Of a stretch of DNA of 9,581 bases, positions 1 to 7,800 are shown piece by piece. Position 1 is the first letter of the stretch; each line of letters begins with the position of its first letter. The notes beneath the pieces were generated by a model that saw only the letters and a list, made by a program, of their open reading frames with translations, searched no databases and was not told the origin of the DNA. A program made the position numbers and the translations under genes. Source of the DNA: Candidatus Woesearchaeota archaeon. Lineage in GTDB: Archaea; Nanobdellota; Nanobdellia; Woesearchaeales; BM511. The stretch lies in contig JAAOYE010000095.1 in assembly GCA_018221175.1 (NCBI GenBank), positions 1 through 9,581 of the forward strand. Reading direction: 5' to 3'.

Positions 1-555
1 ATCCTCAATGTTGAAAAAGCAAGAATTAATAAAGTAATTGCAAACAATGAAATAGTTACAATAATTACCGCACTTGGGTGCGGAATTGGAGAAGAATTTG
101 ATTTGTCAAAGCTAAGATATCACAAAGTTGTCATCATGACAGACTCTGATATTGATGGAGCCCACATATCAACACTACTCCTTACATTCTTTTATAGATA
201 TATGAAGCCTTTGATTGAAAACGGGCATGTTTACATTGCACAACCCCCTCTTTATTTATTAAAAAAGGGCAATCAAAAACTTTACGCTTTAAATGATAAA
301 GAAAAAGACAGCATCACAAAGAAGATGGGTTCTTCTGGTATGACTGTCCAGCGCTACAAAGGTCTTGGGGAAATGAATCCAGAGCAATTATGGAATACAA
401 CTATGGATCCAGAGCGTAGGACTTTTAAGAAGATAGAAATAGAAGATGCTGTGATGGCAGATGAAATGTTTACTATTCTTATGGGTGATCAGGTTGAGCC
501 AAGGCGTGAGTTTATAGAAAAGCACGCGAAAGAAGTTGTCAACTTAGACGTTTAA
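1..555 (+). CDS. gyrB: DNA gyrase subunit B, C-terminal part (5' end outside window)
   Basis: This is the last 184 residues of the ATP-dependent type IIA topoisomerase subunit that, with GyrA, introduces negative supercoils into DNA. The frame is open from base 1, so the ATPase and transducer domains lie upstream of the window. The visible part opens with the ILNVEKAR motif. The TOPRIM metal-binding motif MTDSDIDGAHI lies at visible residues 46-56, with acidic D48, D50 and D52. The QRYKGLGEMNPEQLW motif starts at residue 117, and the EPRREFIEKHAK...NLDV ending is typical of GyrB. No long insertion of the Gram-negative type is present in the TOPRIM region. The C-terminus appears complete, with TAA at 553-555. 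ParE is a formal alternative that this fragment cannot strictly exclude, but the ending is gyrase-like. A TTG at 103 is an internal leucine codon, not the start. Confidence 0.96.
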   Translation: MLNVEKARINKVIANNEIVTIITALGCGIGEEFDLSKLRYHKVVIMTDSDIDGAHISTLLLTFFYRYMKPLIENGHVYIAQPPLYLLKKGNQKLYALNDKEKDSITKKMGSSGMTVQRYKGLGEMNPEQLWNTTMDPERRTFKKIEIEDAVMADEMFTILMGDQVEPRREFIEKHAKEVVNLDV

Positions 556-560
556 AGATT

Positions 561-575
561 CTTTTATTTAAATTT
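561..575 (+). terminator. possible T-rich terminator after gyrB
   Basis: A T-rich run (CTTTTATTTAAATTT) starts 5 nt after the gyrB stop. Archaeal transcription can end on such tracts without a strong hairpin. A weak AGATT/AATCT inverted repeat (556-560 and 576-580) brackets it, but it is too short and AT-rich to be a convincing stem. The assignment rests mainly on position. Confidence 0.3.
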
Positions 576-593
576 AATCTAGCTTTCGCTTTC

Positions 594-607
594 GCAAACT
601 TTATATA
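594..607 (+). promoter_or_regulatory. archaeal BRE/TATA promoter P1
   Basis: GCAAAC (594-599) followed directly by TTTATATA (600-607) matches the usual archaeal order of a TFB recognition element and TATA box. Transcription would be expected to start about 22-27 nt downstream, near 628-634. That would leave a leader of roughly 80 nt before the Tfx-like gene. The first palindrome (615-625) lies between this box and the expected start. The surroundings are very AT-rich, so TATA-like strings arise easily here; the BRE-like flank makes this the better defined of the two boxes. Confidence 0.5.
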
Positions 608-614
608 TAACTAT

Positions 615-625
615 TATAAGTTATA
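615..625. promoter_or_regulatory. palindromic operator candidate, copy 1
   Basis: TATAAGTTATA is a perfect palindrome of 5-bp arms around one central base. The same palindrome with the other central base (C instead of G) recurs at 687-697, with centres 72 bp apart. It sits 7 nt after the P1 TATA box, where a bound protein would block promoter use. The nearby HTH protein at 710-901 is the obvious candidate ligand, by inference only. Confidence 0.45.
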
Positions 626-659
626 TTGTTTGTATAGGTTTTATAGATTATATTATGAC

Positions 660-672
660 TAAAATTTATATA
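660..672 (+). promoter_or_regulatory. archaeal TATA promoter P2
   Basis: An A-rich stretch (TAAAA, 660-664) precedes a second TTTATATA (665-672). The expected start near 692-698 gives a short leader of about 12-18 nt before the ATG at 710, a common arrangement in archaea with short-leader or leaderless transcripts. The second palindrome covers this expected start. No other promoter-sized gap exists before the genes down to 4823, so P1 and/or P2 probably drive the whole five-gene operon. Confidence 0.5.
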
Positions 673-686
673 ATTTATAAAAGTAC

Positions 687-697
687 TATAACTTATA
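687..697. promoter_or_regulatory. palindromic operator candidate, copy 2
   Basis: TATAACTTATA is the reverse complement of copy 1 and itself palindromic. It ends 12 nt before the ATG of the Tfx-like gene and overlaps the transcription start expected from P2. A wider, looser inverted repeat shares its left arm: TATAAC at 687-692 with GTTATA at 701-706. The 8-mer TATAGGTT also occurs twice, at 633-640 and 696-703. An autoregulatory site is the simplest reading. Confidence 0.45.
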
Positions 698-709
698 TAG
701 GTTATATAT

Positions 710-901
710 ATGCTCACAGACAAAGAAATGGAGATTCTAAGATTGAGACAACAAGGATTAAAGCAGACTGAAATAGCAAAAAAACTTAACATTACGCAGC
801 CTGCAATCTCAAAATTTGAGGCAAATATACAAAAAAAGATAGAAGGAGCTACAAGGCTTGTTAAGGAGGTAAAAAAGCTGGGAATCAAGTTAGAACTATA
901 A
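710..901 (+). CDS. Tfx-like helix-turn-helix DNA-binding protein (short form)
   Basis: This is a 63-residue protein that is essentially only a DNA-binding domain. Residues 1-45 read as a sigma-70 region 4/LuxR-like helix-turn-helix: LTDKEMEILRLR, then GLKQTEIAKKLNITQPAIS, then a recognition helix running into FEANIQKKIEGA. The 'ISKFEANIQKKIEGA' part resembles the archaeal Tfx family, first described as a DNA-binding protein near a molybdenum formylmethanofuran dehydrogenase operon. As I recall, Tfx proteins are usually well over 100 residues, so this one lacks the C-terminal domain; it ends in the lysine-rich KEVKKLGIKLEL. It lies 17 nt before moxR and is probably its co-transcribed regulator. 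The ATG at 710 has no clear Shine-Dalgarno, consistent with a short-leader transcript. The DNA-binding role is well supported; the target and signal are not known. Confidence 0.8.
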   Translation: MLTDKEMEILRLRQQGLKQTEIAKKLNITQPAISKFEANIQKKIEGATRLVKEVKKLGIKLEL

Positions 902-908
902 ATAAAAA

Positions 909-913
909 GAGGG
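909..913 (+). promoter_or_regulatory. ribosome binding site of the MoxR gene
   Basis: GAGGG, part of GAGGGTTGAT, lies 5 nt before the ATG at 919 and resembles the archaeal GGAGGTGAT Shine-Dalgarno. It supports 919 as the start over the internal ATG at 946. It is notable because the starts at 710, 1993 and 3849 have no comparable site. Confidence 0.6.
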
Positions 914-918
914 TTGAT

Positions 919-1974
919 ATGGGATTAGAAAATAAAAGGGGTGAAATGCAGACAGCACAAGGTCAGACTGGTCTATCTGGTCAAACAGTGGGCAACCAAG
1001 AGATTATACATAAGATAAAGCTCTATAGTGTGCTTTTTGAAGCAATTCGAAAAGAAATGTCCCAAATAGTAGTAGGGCAAAAAGATGTTGTCAACACCAT
1101 GATTTTGGCACTTATTTGCAATGGCCACTGTCTTGTTGAAGGTGTTCCTGGAATTGGGAAAACTCTAACTATTAGAGCACTCTCAAAGATAATGGGATGC
1201 GACTTTTCAAGAATTCAGTTCACTCCAGACCTTTTGCCATCAGACATAATAGGAATTACGGCATATGACGAGAAAAAAGGATTTTATACTGTTAAGGGGC
1301 CAATCTTTGCAAACTTCATCCTGGCAGATGAGATCAACAGAGCCCCGCCAAAAGTCCAATCAGCTCTTCTTGAAGGCATGCAGGAAAGGCAAGTGACAAT
1401 CGGAAAAGAAACATTTGCGATTCAAAGGCCATTTTTTGTAATGTCAACACAAAACCCGCTTGAAAACCTTGGTACATATACTCTGCCAGAAGCTCAAGTT
1501 GACAGGTTTTTGTTCAAGATTAAAATGGGTTACCCAAACATTGATGAAGAAGCAGATATACTTCGAAAAAACATGACAATTTATCATTTTGACGAGTTTA
1601 AGATAAGGCCGCTTTTAGATGCGCAAAAAATAATCAATCTCCAAGAATTTGTGAAAAAAGTATATCTTGACAAAAAGGTTGAAGATTATATTGTAAGAAT
1701 AGTTGACTGCACAAGAAATCCAAAAAAATATGGTGTGAAGTTGGGGCAATACATTCAATACGGAGCGTCTCCAAGAGGCACGATTGCATTGTATATATCT
1801 TCAAAGGCAATGGCGCTTCTTAACGGAAGGCCTTATGTGACGCCGCATGATGTAAAAGAAGTTGCACATATAACTCTTAGGCATAGACTAATCTTAAATT
1901 ATGAAGGACAAGCAGAAGAAATTGATGTAGATAACATCATCGATGAAATCTTGTCATCAGTTCCTATTCATTAA
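919..1974 (+). CDS. MoxR-family AAA+ ATPase
   Basis: A cytosolic AAA+ ATPase of the MoxR group, chaperone-like machines that use ATP to remodel or activate partner proteins, usually with VWA-domain partners encoded next door. In this 351-residue protein the Walker A motif is GVPGIGKT at 75-82, Walker B is FILADEINR at 133-141 (D137, E138), sensor 1 is STQNP at 176-180, the EAQVDRF motif is at 191-197, and sensor 2 is SPR at 284-286 within the C-terminal lid. All catalytic motifs are intact. The length is a little over the common range because of a polar, Gln/Gly-rich N-terminal tail of about 28 residues that lacks family motifs. A good Shine-Dalgarno supports this start. It is the second gene of the operon, 18 nt before the DUF58 gene. 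The symbol moxR is used loosely in this family and the client is unknown, so none is assigned. Confidence 0.95.
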   Translation: MGLENKRGEMQTAQGQTGLSGQTVGNQEIIHKIKLYSVLFEAIRKEMSQIVVGQKDVVNTMILALICNGHCLVEGVPGIGKTLTIRALSKIMGCDFSRIQFTPDLLPSDIIGITAYDEKKGFYTVKGPIFANFILADEINRAPPKVQSALLEGMQERQVTIGKETFAIQRPFFVMSTQNPLENLGTYTLPEAQVDRFLFKIKMGYPNIDEEADILRKNMTIYHFDEFKIRPLLDAQKIINLQEFVKKVYLDKKVEDYIVRIVDCTRNPKKYGVKLGQYIQYGASPRGTIALYISSKAMALLNGRPYVTPHDVKEVAHITLRHRLILNYEGQAEEIDVDNIIDEILSSVPIH

Positions 1975-1992
1975 AATCAAAGCTTTGTAAAA

Positions 1993-2886
1993 ATGAAACT
2001 AAAAGAGTTTAAGGCAGACCTCTCGCCGTACTCAAAAAAGCAGAATTTCTCTGCTCACAAAAACGTACTTAACAAACTTCTAGTTGGAAATCTAGTGAGC
2101 GAATTTAAAAATAGGGGAATGGAGTTTGAAGACTATAGAAAATACACTATAGAGGATGATGCACAAAGAATAGACTGGAAGGCAACGCTTCGTGCAAATC
2201 AATTATTGATAAGACAGACTACTGAGGAAAAGGCAGTAAATGTTTTGTTTCTTTTAGATGTTTCTGACACTATGCTTTTTTCATCAGGTGAAAGCTTGAA
2301 ATGTGAATATGCTGCAGAAATTATATCCGGGCTGTCATTTGCAATACAAAGAGAAGGAAACGCTATTGGTCTTTGCATGTTTAATGAAGGTATAGTTAAA
2401 GTTGTAAAACCAAAAGTAGGCGCAGAGCAGTACTATAACATAATAAACGAACTTTCAAACCCAAAAAACTATGGCGGCGGCTCAAATCTAAAAAATGCAT
2501 TAAGACAAGCTCTTGCCCTTCTTAAAATACCTGCGCTTGTAATAATATTTTCAGATTTCATAAACCTTGCACAAGGATGGCAAAAATATTTGGAAGTTGT
2601 CGCACTGCAGTATGATATTATCGGCATAAATATCAGGGATCCGCGCGATAGAATTCTTCCTCTTAATGCAGGATACTTTGTAATTGAAGATCCAACATCT
2701 CATCAGAAAATTCTTATTGATACAAAAGAGCATTATGACATCTACAAAAACAATATTGACGATGAGGAAAGAGCACTTGGAAAATCTTTTAAGAATGCAA
2801 AGGCAACTGTGCTCACTCTTCAAACAAACCAAGAGCATTTTAATCCGCTCATTCAATTTTTAGAAAAAAGAGTAAGGGTAAGATAA
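1993..2886 (+). CDS. DUF58 domain protein (VWA-like MoxR partner)
   Basis: A 297-residue soluble protein with the DUF58 signature at residues 42-75 (GMEFEDYRKYT, then DDAQRIDWKATLRANQLLIRQ). Proteins of this family are routinely encoded beside MoxR ATPases and are thought to act as their adaptors. The signature runs into a VWA-like fold. The strand LFLLDVSDT gives D89, S91 and T93 in place of the usual DxSxS. GGGSNL at 161-166 has serine where the MIDAS threonine normally sits, and IIFSDF at 184-189 supplies D188. A degenerate but plausible metal site is therefore present. No membrane segment or signal peptide is seen, so it is cytosolic with MoxR. It starts 18 nt after moxR without a clear Shine-Dalgarno, and its TAA overlaps the next ATG (TAATG), which suggests coupled translation. 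Confidence 0.9.
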   Translation: MKLKEFKADLSPYSKKQNFSAHKNVLNKLLVGNLVSEFKNRGMEFEDYRKYTIEDDAQRIDWKATLRANQLLIRQTTEEKAVNVLFLLDVSDTMLFSSGESLKCEYAAEIISGLSFAIQREGNAIGLCMFNEGIVKVVKPKVGAEQYYNIINELSNPKNYGGGSNLKNALRQALALLKIPALVIIFSDFINLAQGWQKYLEVVALQYDIIGINIRDPRDRILPLNAGYFVIEDPTSHQKILIDTKEHYDIYKNNIDDEERALGKSFKNAKATVLTLQTNQEHFNPLIQFLEKRVRVR

Positions 2887-3842
2887 TGGCAGCAAATTTT
2901 GAAATGACAGTTGGAAACCCGTATATGGCTCTGCTTTTTTTAGTTATACTACTCATAATATTTCTTCATTTCATCTTTTTGTTTCATTCAAAGAGAAGAG
3001 CTTTGATTTTTGGAAATTTTTCTGCAATGAAAAGAGTGACATCAGGAAAAAGGGTTATATCAAAAAATTTTACCCCCTTATTTTTTATAGTAGTCGCAAT
3101 GAGTCTTATGATTTTGTCATTGATGGATTTAAGTTTATGGACTCTATCAGACATTTCAAACTCAGATTACTACATTCTTTTGGACTCTGGCGCTAGCATG
3201 AATGCCAGAGACCTTTTTCCTGATAGGCACACTGTTGCAAAAGAGATATCAAAGGATATCGTTTCAAATATTGAAGGGGCAGAGTTGGGATTTATTAGTT
3301 TTGGAGGAGAGATAATCAAAAGCAGCCCGCTAACAAGAGATAAATCCGCACTTTTCACACTCATTGATGAAACTGAGATATCAAATACAGGAACAGACAT
3401 CGGCCTTGCAATAGTTTCAGCTATAGAAGGGCTTAAAATATCAAACAAGACAAAAATTATCATTTTACTCTCAGACGGGCATGATACAGTAGGGATACCT
3501 CTTTCATCAGCATTAAAAAAAGCAGTTGAAGAGCATGTGAAAATATTCACCGTTGGTGTAGGAACAACTGCAGGAGGGAGTTTTTTAAGCGTTCCCAAAG
3601 CAAAAGGACTAATCTCAAAGTTAAATTCAGACGAATTGATGCTTCTTTCAAACAGGACTGCATCAAAATATATTAATGTTGATGATGAAAACAGAGTGTC
3701 AAACATTGTAGAAATTGTAAAGGGAGATTCAAAAAAAGGTTTTAAAGAGGTTAAGCTTTCTTCGATTTTTGTAACAGCTGCCTTTGTCATAATATTTTTT
3801 AATTGGCTGCTTTCAAACACGAGGTTTAGGGTTTTTCCATGA
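2886..3842 (+). CDS. membrane-anchored VWA domain protein (BatA-like)
   Basis: A 318-residue membrane protein with the BatA-like plan: two N-terminal membrane segments (about 12-34 and 62-84), a VWA domain (about 94-280) and a C-terminal membrane segment (about 292-310). The basic loop between the first two segments (HSKRR...KR...GKR) should be cytosolic. That places the VWA domain outside the cell and the C-terminus (SNTRFRVFP) inside. MIDAS positions are D100, G102 (normally serine), S104, T170 and D197 (LLSDG), so the site is mostly intact but has Gly for the middle serine of DxSxS. VWA domains bind protein ligands through the metal. Its ATG overlaps the DUF58 stop by one base. The next gene follows in the same frame after the UGA stop and two codons. 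Confidence 0.9.
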   Translation: MAANFEMTVGNPYMALLFLVILLIIFLHFIFLFHSKRRALIFGNFSAMKRVTSGKRVISKNFTPLFFIVVAMSLMILSLMDLSLWTLSDISNSDYYILLDSGASMNARDLFPDRHTVAKEISKDIVSNIEGAELGFISFGGEIIKSSPLTRDKSALFTLIDETEISNTGTDIGLAIVSAIEGLKISNKTKIIILLSDGHDTVGIPLSSALKKAVEEHVKIFTVGVGTTAGGSFLSVPKAKGLISKLNSDELMLLSNRTASKYINVDDENRVSNIVEIVKGDSKKGFKEVKLSSIFVTAAFVIIFFNWLLSNTRFRVFP

Positions 3843-3848
3843 TGCAAA

Positions 3849-4823
3849 ATGTTTTTTAGAAAAAAATTTGAAAAGCAGGAGAAATTTGAAAAAGAGCTTT
3901 ACAAGGCAATTTCAAAAAAGCTTCAGCAAATAGAAGATGTCATTGAAAAAGAAGACAAACTGTTTTTATACAATCAGATAAAGAGTTCTTATATTAATTA
4001 TTTTAGGGTTTTGTTAACAGATACCGGCATGCTTACAGAGGTTGAAATACTTGAAAAGCTTCGTTCATTTAATATAGGAACTGATATACTTTCAAAAATC
4101 AGAAAACTATTTAATTTTTTTATAAAAGTTGATTACAACAATCAAGAATTTAAAAAAGAAGACCTTTATGGGTTTTTAGAAGACACAAAGCATGTTGTGG
4201 AGCAAATCTATACTCAAAAAGAAGCAGACATCCTTTCAAAAGAGGAAAAGATGTCCAAAAAAGACAAGGAAAAAATTGAGAAGAGCTTTGTTAAGAGCAT
4301 TGATAAAATCAAAAAAAATTATAATGCAAAAAAAGAAATTTTAAAAGAGGATGTTATTAAGGCAACAGAATACTATAATATTTTACCATCAAAAATAAAA
4401 GAGAAATACTTAAAAGACTTTCATTATTTTTGCAGCCATCTTCCATATCTGCTGCAATTAATAAAAGAAGCAAACGAGGCTGGAAAAAGAAATCAGCAAG
4501 AGCTGCACCAGGTTATTGTTAAAATAAACAAGGTGTTTTTAAAGCTTGATGACCATGAGCAGGAGGATGCTAGCAGCTTGTTTTTAAAAGCCTTGGATTC
4601 TGAGGAAGAAAACCTCAATATTGGCATAATGATTGGGTATAATCAAATTCATCAAAAAAACTTTGAAAAAGCAACCAGGATATATAAGAGGATGCTTGAG
4701 CATTATAAAAAGTTGAACTCAGACAAAAAAGCATACTATAAGTCTGTATTAATGAGATATCTGCAGCATTTAAAAAACGCTACAGTAAGTAAAGAAGAAA
4801 AAATCCCGATTTCTTTGAGATAA
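3849..4823 (+). CDS. lysine-rich all-helical cytosolic protein, TPR-like C-terminus
   Basis: I do not recognise this 324-residue protein as a named family. It is highly charged, has no signal peptide or membrane segment, and appears entirely helical. Residues 1-120 form a helical unit with the pattern YFRVLLTDTGMLTEVEILEKL. This unit resembles the cytosolic domain of the cysteine-rich membrane protein encoded at 8379-9581. Residues 124-172 are a very basic, probable coiled-coil linker. Residues 255-308 (LNIGIMIGYNQIHQKNFEKA...YKRMLEHYKKL) look like TPR-type helical hairpins. As the last gene of the MoxR/DUF58/VWA operon it is probably a cytosolic partner of that machine. It lies in frame after the VWA stop, so a fused form in relatives is conceivable. 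No Shine-Dalgarno is visible. The earlier ATGs at 3839 and 3842 lead only to a six-codon reading frame. Confidence 0.85.
   Translation: MFFRKKFEKQEKFEKELYKAISKKLQQIEDVIEKEDKLFLYNQIKSSYINYFRVLLTDTGMLTEVEILEKLRSFNIGTDILSKIRKLFNFFIKVDYNNQEFKKEDLYGFLEDTKHVVEQIYTQKEADILSKEEKMSKKDKEKIEKSFVKSIDKIKKNYNAKKEILKEDVIKATEYYNILPSKIKEKYLKDFHYFCSHLPYLLQLIKEANEAGKRNQQELHQVIVKINKVFLKLDDHEQEDASSLFLKALDSEEENLNIGIMIGYNQIHQKNFEKATRIYKRMLEHYKKLNSDKKAYYKSVLMRYLQHLKNATVSKEEKIPISLR
4798..4803 (-). terminator. T-tract terminator candidate for the minus-strand operon
   Basis: Read on the minus strand, six T's followed by CTTCTTTAC lie about 25 nt past the stop of the surface-protein gene, inside the 3' end of the convergent plus-strand gene. 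U-rich tracts can end archaeal transcription. With only 2 bp between the convergent stops, any terminator has to sit inside the opposing gene. Confidence 0.35.
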
Positions 4824-4825
4824 AT

Positions 4826-7800
4826 TCATTCCTGCTTTTTATTGGTGTAGTATATAGAAAAGACGGTTCCCAGAATTGAAATGATGATGATGATGCTTAT
4901 TGAATAAAATAAGTTTGTGTTGTTTCTTATCCTATTGATGTTTACTGAGATAATGTTTGGGGATTCTTCTATAAGCTCTTTTTGAGAGGTTAAGTATCTG
5001 CATGTTGTTATTACATCATCAAGCTTCTTTGAAGCAAGCGCGAGTTTTCCAGCGTCAATATTTTTTTGTATGTCAAGTAGCATCTCGTTTAAGTCCAGGC
5101 ATTTCGGATTTGAGCTGAGAAGGTCCTGAGCGTATGCAATTTTAGTTTTTGCAGTTGCAATATCTCCTGCGTCTGATTCAATAGAGGCTACAACAATTAG
5201 TGCTGTGTCATAAAAACTTGGCTGGGCAACGCTAGCCTTTACTTCAACCTCGTAAGTTCCTTGGCTTCGGTAGGATGTGATTTCAAGCTCTGTGTTTGTC
5301 TCTTCACCTATCCCCAATGTTTCAATGAAATCTTTTTTAAAGCTCATCTCAATCTCATCATTTTGAGAAGATGATGTAAGCGTTATTCCATGTATAGAGA
5401 TGTTTCCTGTGTTTTTTATTGTGATAGGCACTCTTGCTGTGTTGTTTTCATAAAGCGTAACTGCTTGTGGCGCAAGAATATCCAGATTGATTATTTTTTC
5501 TACTTCGATTTGGTAGTATTTTGGCTTTGTCTTTGTTCTTGTGATAACAACAGGCTCTGTTACCGGGGTGTATGATACATTGAACTGTACAGGATTTGTC
5601 GTTACATTTGAAAATCCATCGCTTGCAGTAAAGGAGTACCTGACTGTGCCGGTTCCTGCAGGGATAAATGTGATGTTTTCTCCAGCGATTTGAATGTTTA
5701 GTATGCCTGCGTTGCCAGAAAGATATGTGTATGCATATGACAAAGTGTTTGTCTCGTTTAAGTCAAGCAAGCCATTTAGGTTGGCGTCATCATCAGGATC
5801 ATAAAATACTCCTGTCGCATTATTTATTCTAAGATATAAATTGTCAGGATAATGCGTGTTTGCAGTGATTGTTAGATTGTTAGGGTCGCCAATGTATTGT
5901 ACAGGCCTGTTGTACTCTCCAACATCAACTATCCATGAGAAAGTATCAAACCCATATTTGTCATCTTCAACCCTGAGTGTGACGTTGTGGGTTCCACCGC
6001 TTGAAAAATCAAAGTATCTTGAATAGGAGTAAGTTGATGCCGCCTGGCTTTGATCATAATACCAAAAGTAGCTAAGAGTCTCATTTGCTTCTGCGTTGTA
6101 GGTACTGTGGTTAAATAATATTGTATCGTCTTCAGTTGCGTTTATATCTGTGTATCCAGGGTATAGAGACGCATTTGCCCATGAAAAATTTGTTGGAGTG
6201 TCATGCGGCGTGATATTTATTATTTGCGGCGGCAGGCTCGGAGGATAAATTGTGAAGTTGTATGTTTTGTTGTCAAACAGGGTTTGGCTGTCATTAACTC
6301 CAAATTCTACAGTGTAATTTCCTGGGTGCGATGCGTTTGGTGTGAATACAATTCTGCCAGCAGTGCTGTTGATTTTGGTTATGTTAAAAAAGTCTGTGTA
6401 GTTTGTGGTTGAGTTTAAAAATATCACCCAAAACGTTAGGTTTTCGTATGTGCTTGGAAGCGACAAGTCTTCATCACTTGCCAAAATTGTGAAGTTGGCT
6501 GTGATGTTTTCAACAAATATAGGAAGAGACATGTTATATAGTATTGGAGCATCATTAGTATTGTTGATTTGAAGTATGAATGTGTCTTGGTCATATGTTC
6601 CAAGAGTGTCTGTTGCGCGAACAGTTATCGTTTGGTTTCCTATATGGGTTTGGTTTGGGACAAAGTTGATTATGCCTGTAACTGTGTCTATGTTAAGTGT
6701 GGAGATTGTTGAATAATTTATAGAATATGTTATGTTGTCTCCTTCAGTATCAGACGCGTTAAAATCATAAATAAAAGTCACGTCTTCAAAACCAGTCATG
6801 TTTGGTGTTTGGGGGATGATAACGGGCGCTGAATTGTTTTTAATGTTTAAAACCATGGTTTTTGTTGTCCATAACCCGTCATCGTCTGATGAGTTTAGCA
6901 GTATTAGAAATGTCTGGTTTGCAATGCTTTGATTAGGGATAAATGCTATAAGGCCTGTTGTTTGGTTGATGTTAAATAAAGTCGAATTGTCAGTTATTGT
7001 ATAGTTTTCCCCTTCATAAGTTAAGTTGTCAATATCTGTAAAGTTAACTCTGTATCTGAACTCAACTAAAGGATAAGCTGTGATGTTTGTTATATTTATG
7101 TTTCCAAAAGTGTTTGTTCCATAAGTGCTGTTGTCATATATTATCGGAGCGTCATTTAGGTTTGTTATGTTTAATGTCAATGTCTGCTGTGTTGTTTCTT
7201 TTGAGTCTGTAACGCTTAAGGTGACATTTTTGCATACAATGTGCTGATTTGTTAGTGTCACGTTGATTAGTCCAACTGAGTTGTTTGAAGAGTTTGAAAG
7301 CGTTGTTATGTTCCAAATGCCAGTGTATTGACATCCAGGTGATGAAATGTTGAACGTTAATAAGTCGTTTATGTCAATATCGCTGGCATTGATATTCATT
7401 GTAAAAAGCTGGCTTTGGTTTGCAGAAGCGTTTTGAATATATGTAAATGTCGGTGCGTGATTAATAGGGCTGACTTCTAGTAAAAATGAGCTTTGGTTTG
7501 ATGCGCCAAGAGAGTCTTCCACTTTAATTGTGATTGTATGGTTTCCCGCGTCTAAAAAATCTGGTGTGAAGTTTAGCTTTGCATGTGTTGAGTTTAAGAA
7601 GGTTAGGTTAAGCCCGATCCCATCATCGCTTATTATTGTAAAATTTAATGGAAAATTGCTTTCTTCATCTGCTGCAGAGATCACATATTCAAAATATGTG
7701 CCTTCTGTTGAGTTTTGGTATTGCAGGGATGGAGAAAATACGGGGGCGTCGTTTACTAAAGCAACTATCATTGTAAAAATGAATCCGTCTGTGCCTACAT

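Noticed and set aside
601..888. 95-residue minus-strand reading frame over the promoter region and the Tfx-like gene
   Set aside because: It is rich in Ile, Tyr, Ser and Asn from AT-rich DNA, overlaps regulatory DNA and the better supported HTH gene, and has no recognisable domain.
2551..2856. 101-residue minus-strand reading frame inside the DUF58 gene
   Set aside because: It is a shadow of the DUF58 coding frame with no motif, RBS or neighbour logic.
3840..3842. UGA recoded as an amino acid, which would fuse the VWA and helical genes
   Set aside because: The stalk gene also ends in UGA in a sensible place and no gene has an internal UGA, so the standard code fits; only occasional readthrough remains possible.
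3170..3847. 225-residue minus-strand reading frame inside the VWA gene
   Set aside because: It is antisense to a gene with clear VWA motifs and operon overlaps, and its translation shows no family motif.
3839..3859. Six-codon reading frame (MMQNVF) straddling the VWA stop and the next start
   Set aside because: It is probably chance. It might affect reinitiation, but nothing in the sequence shows a function.
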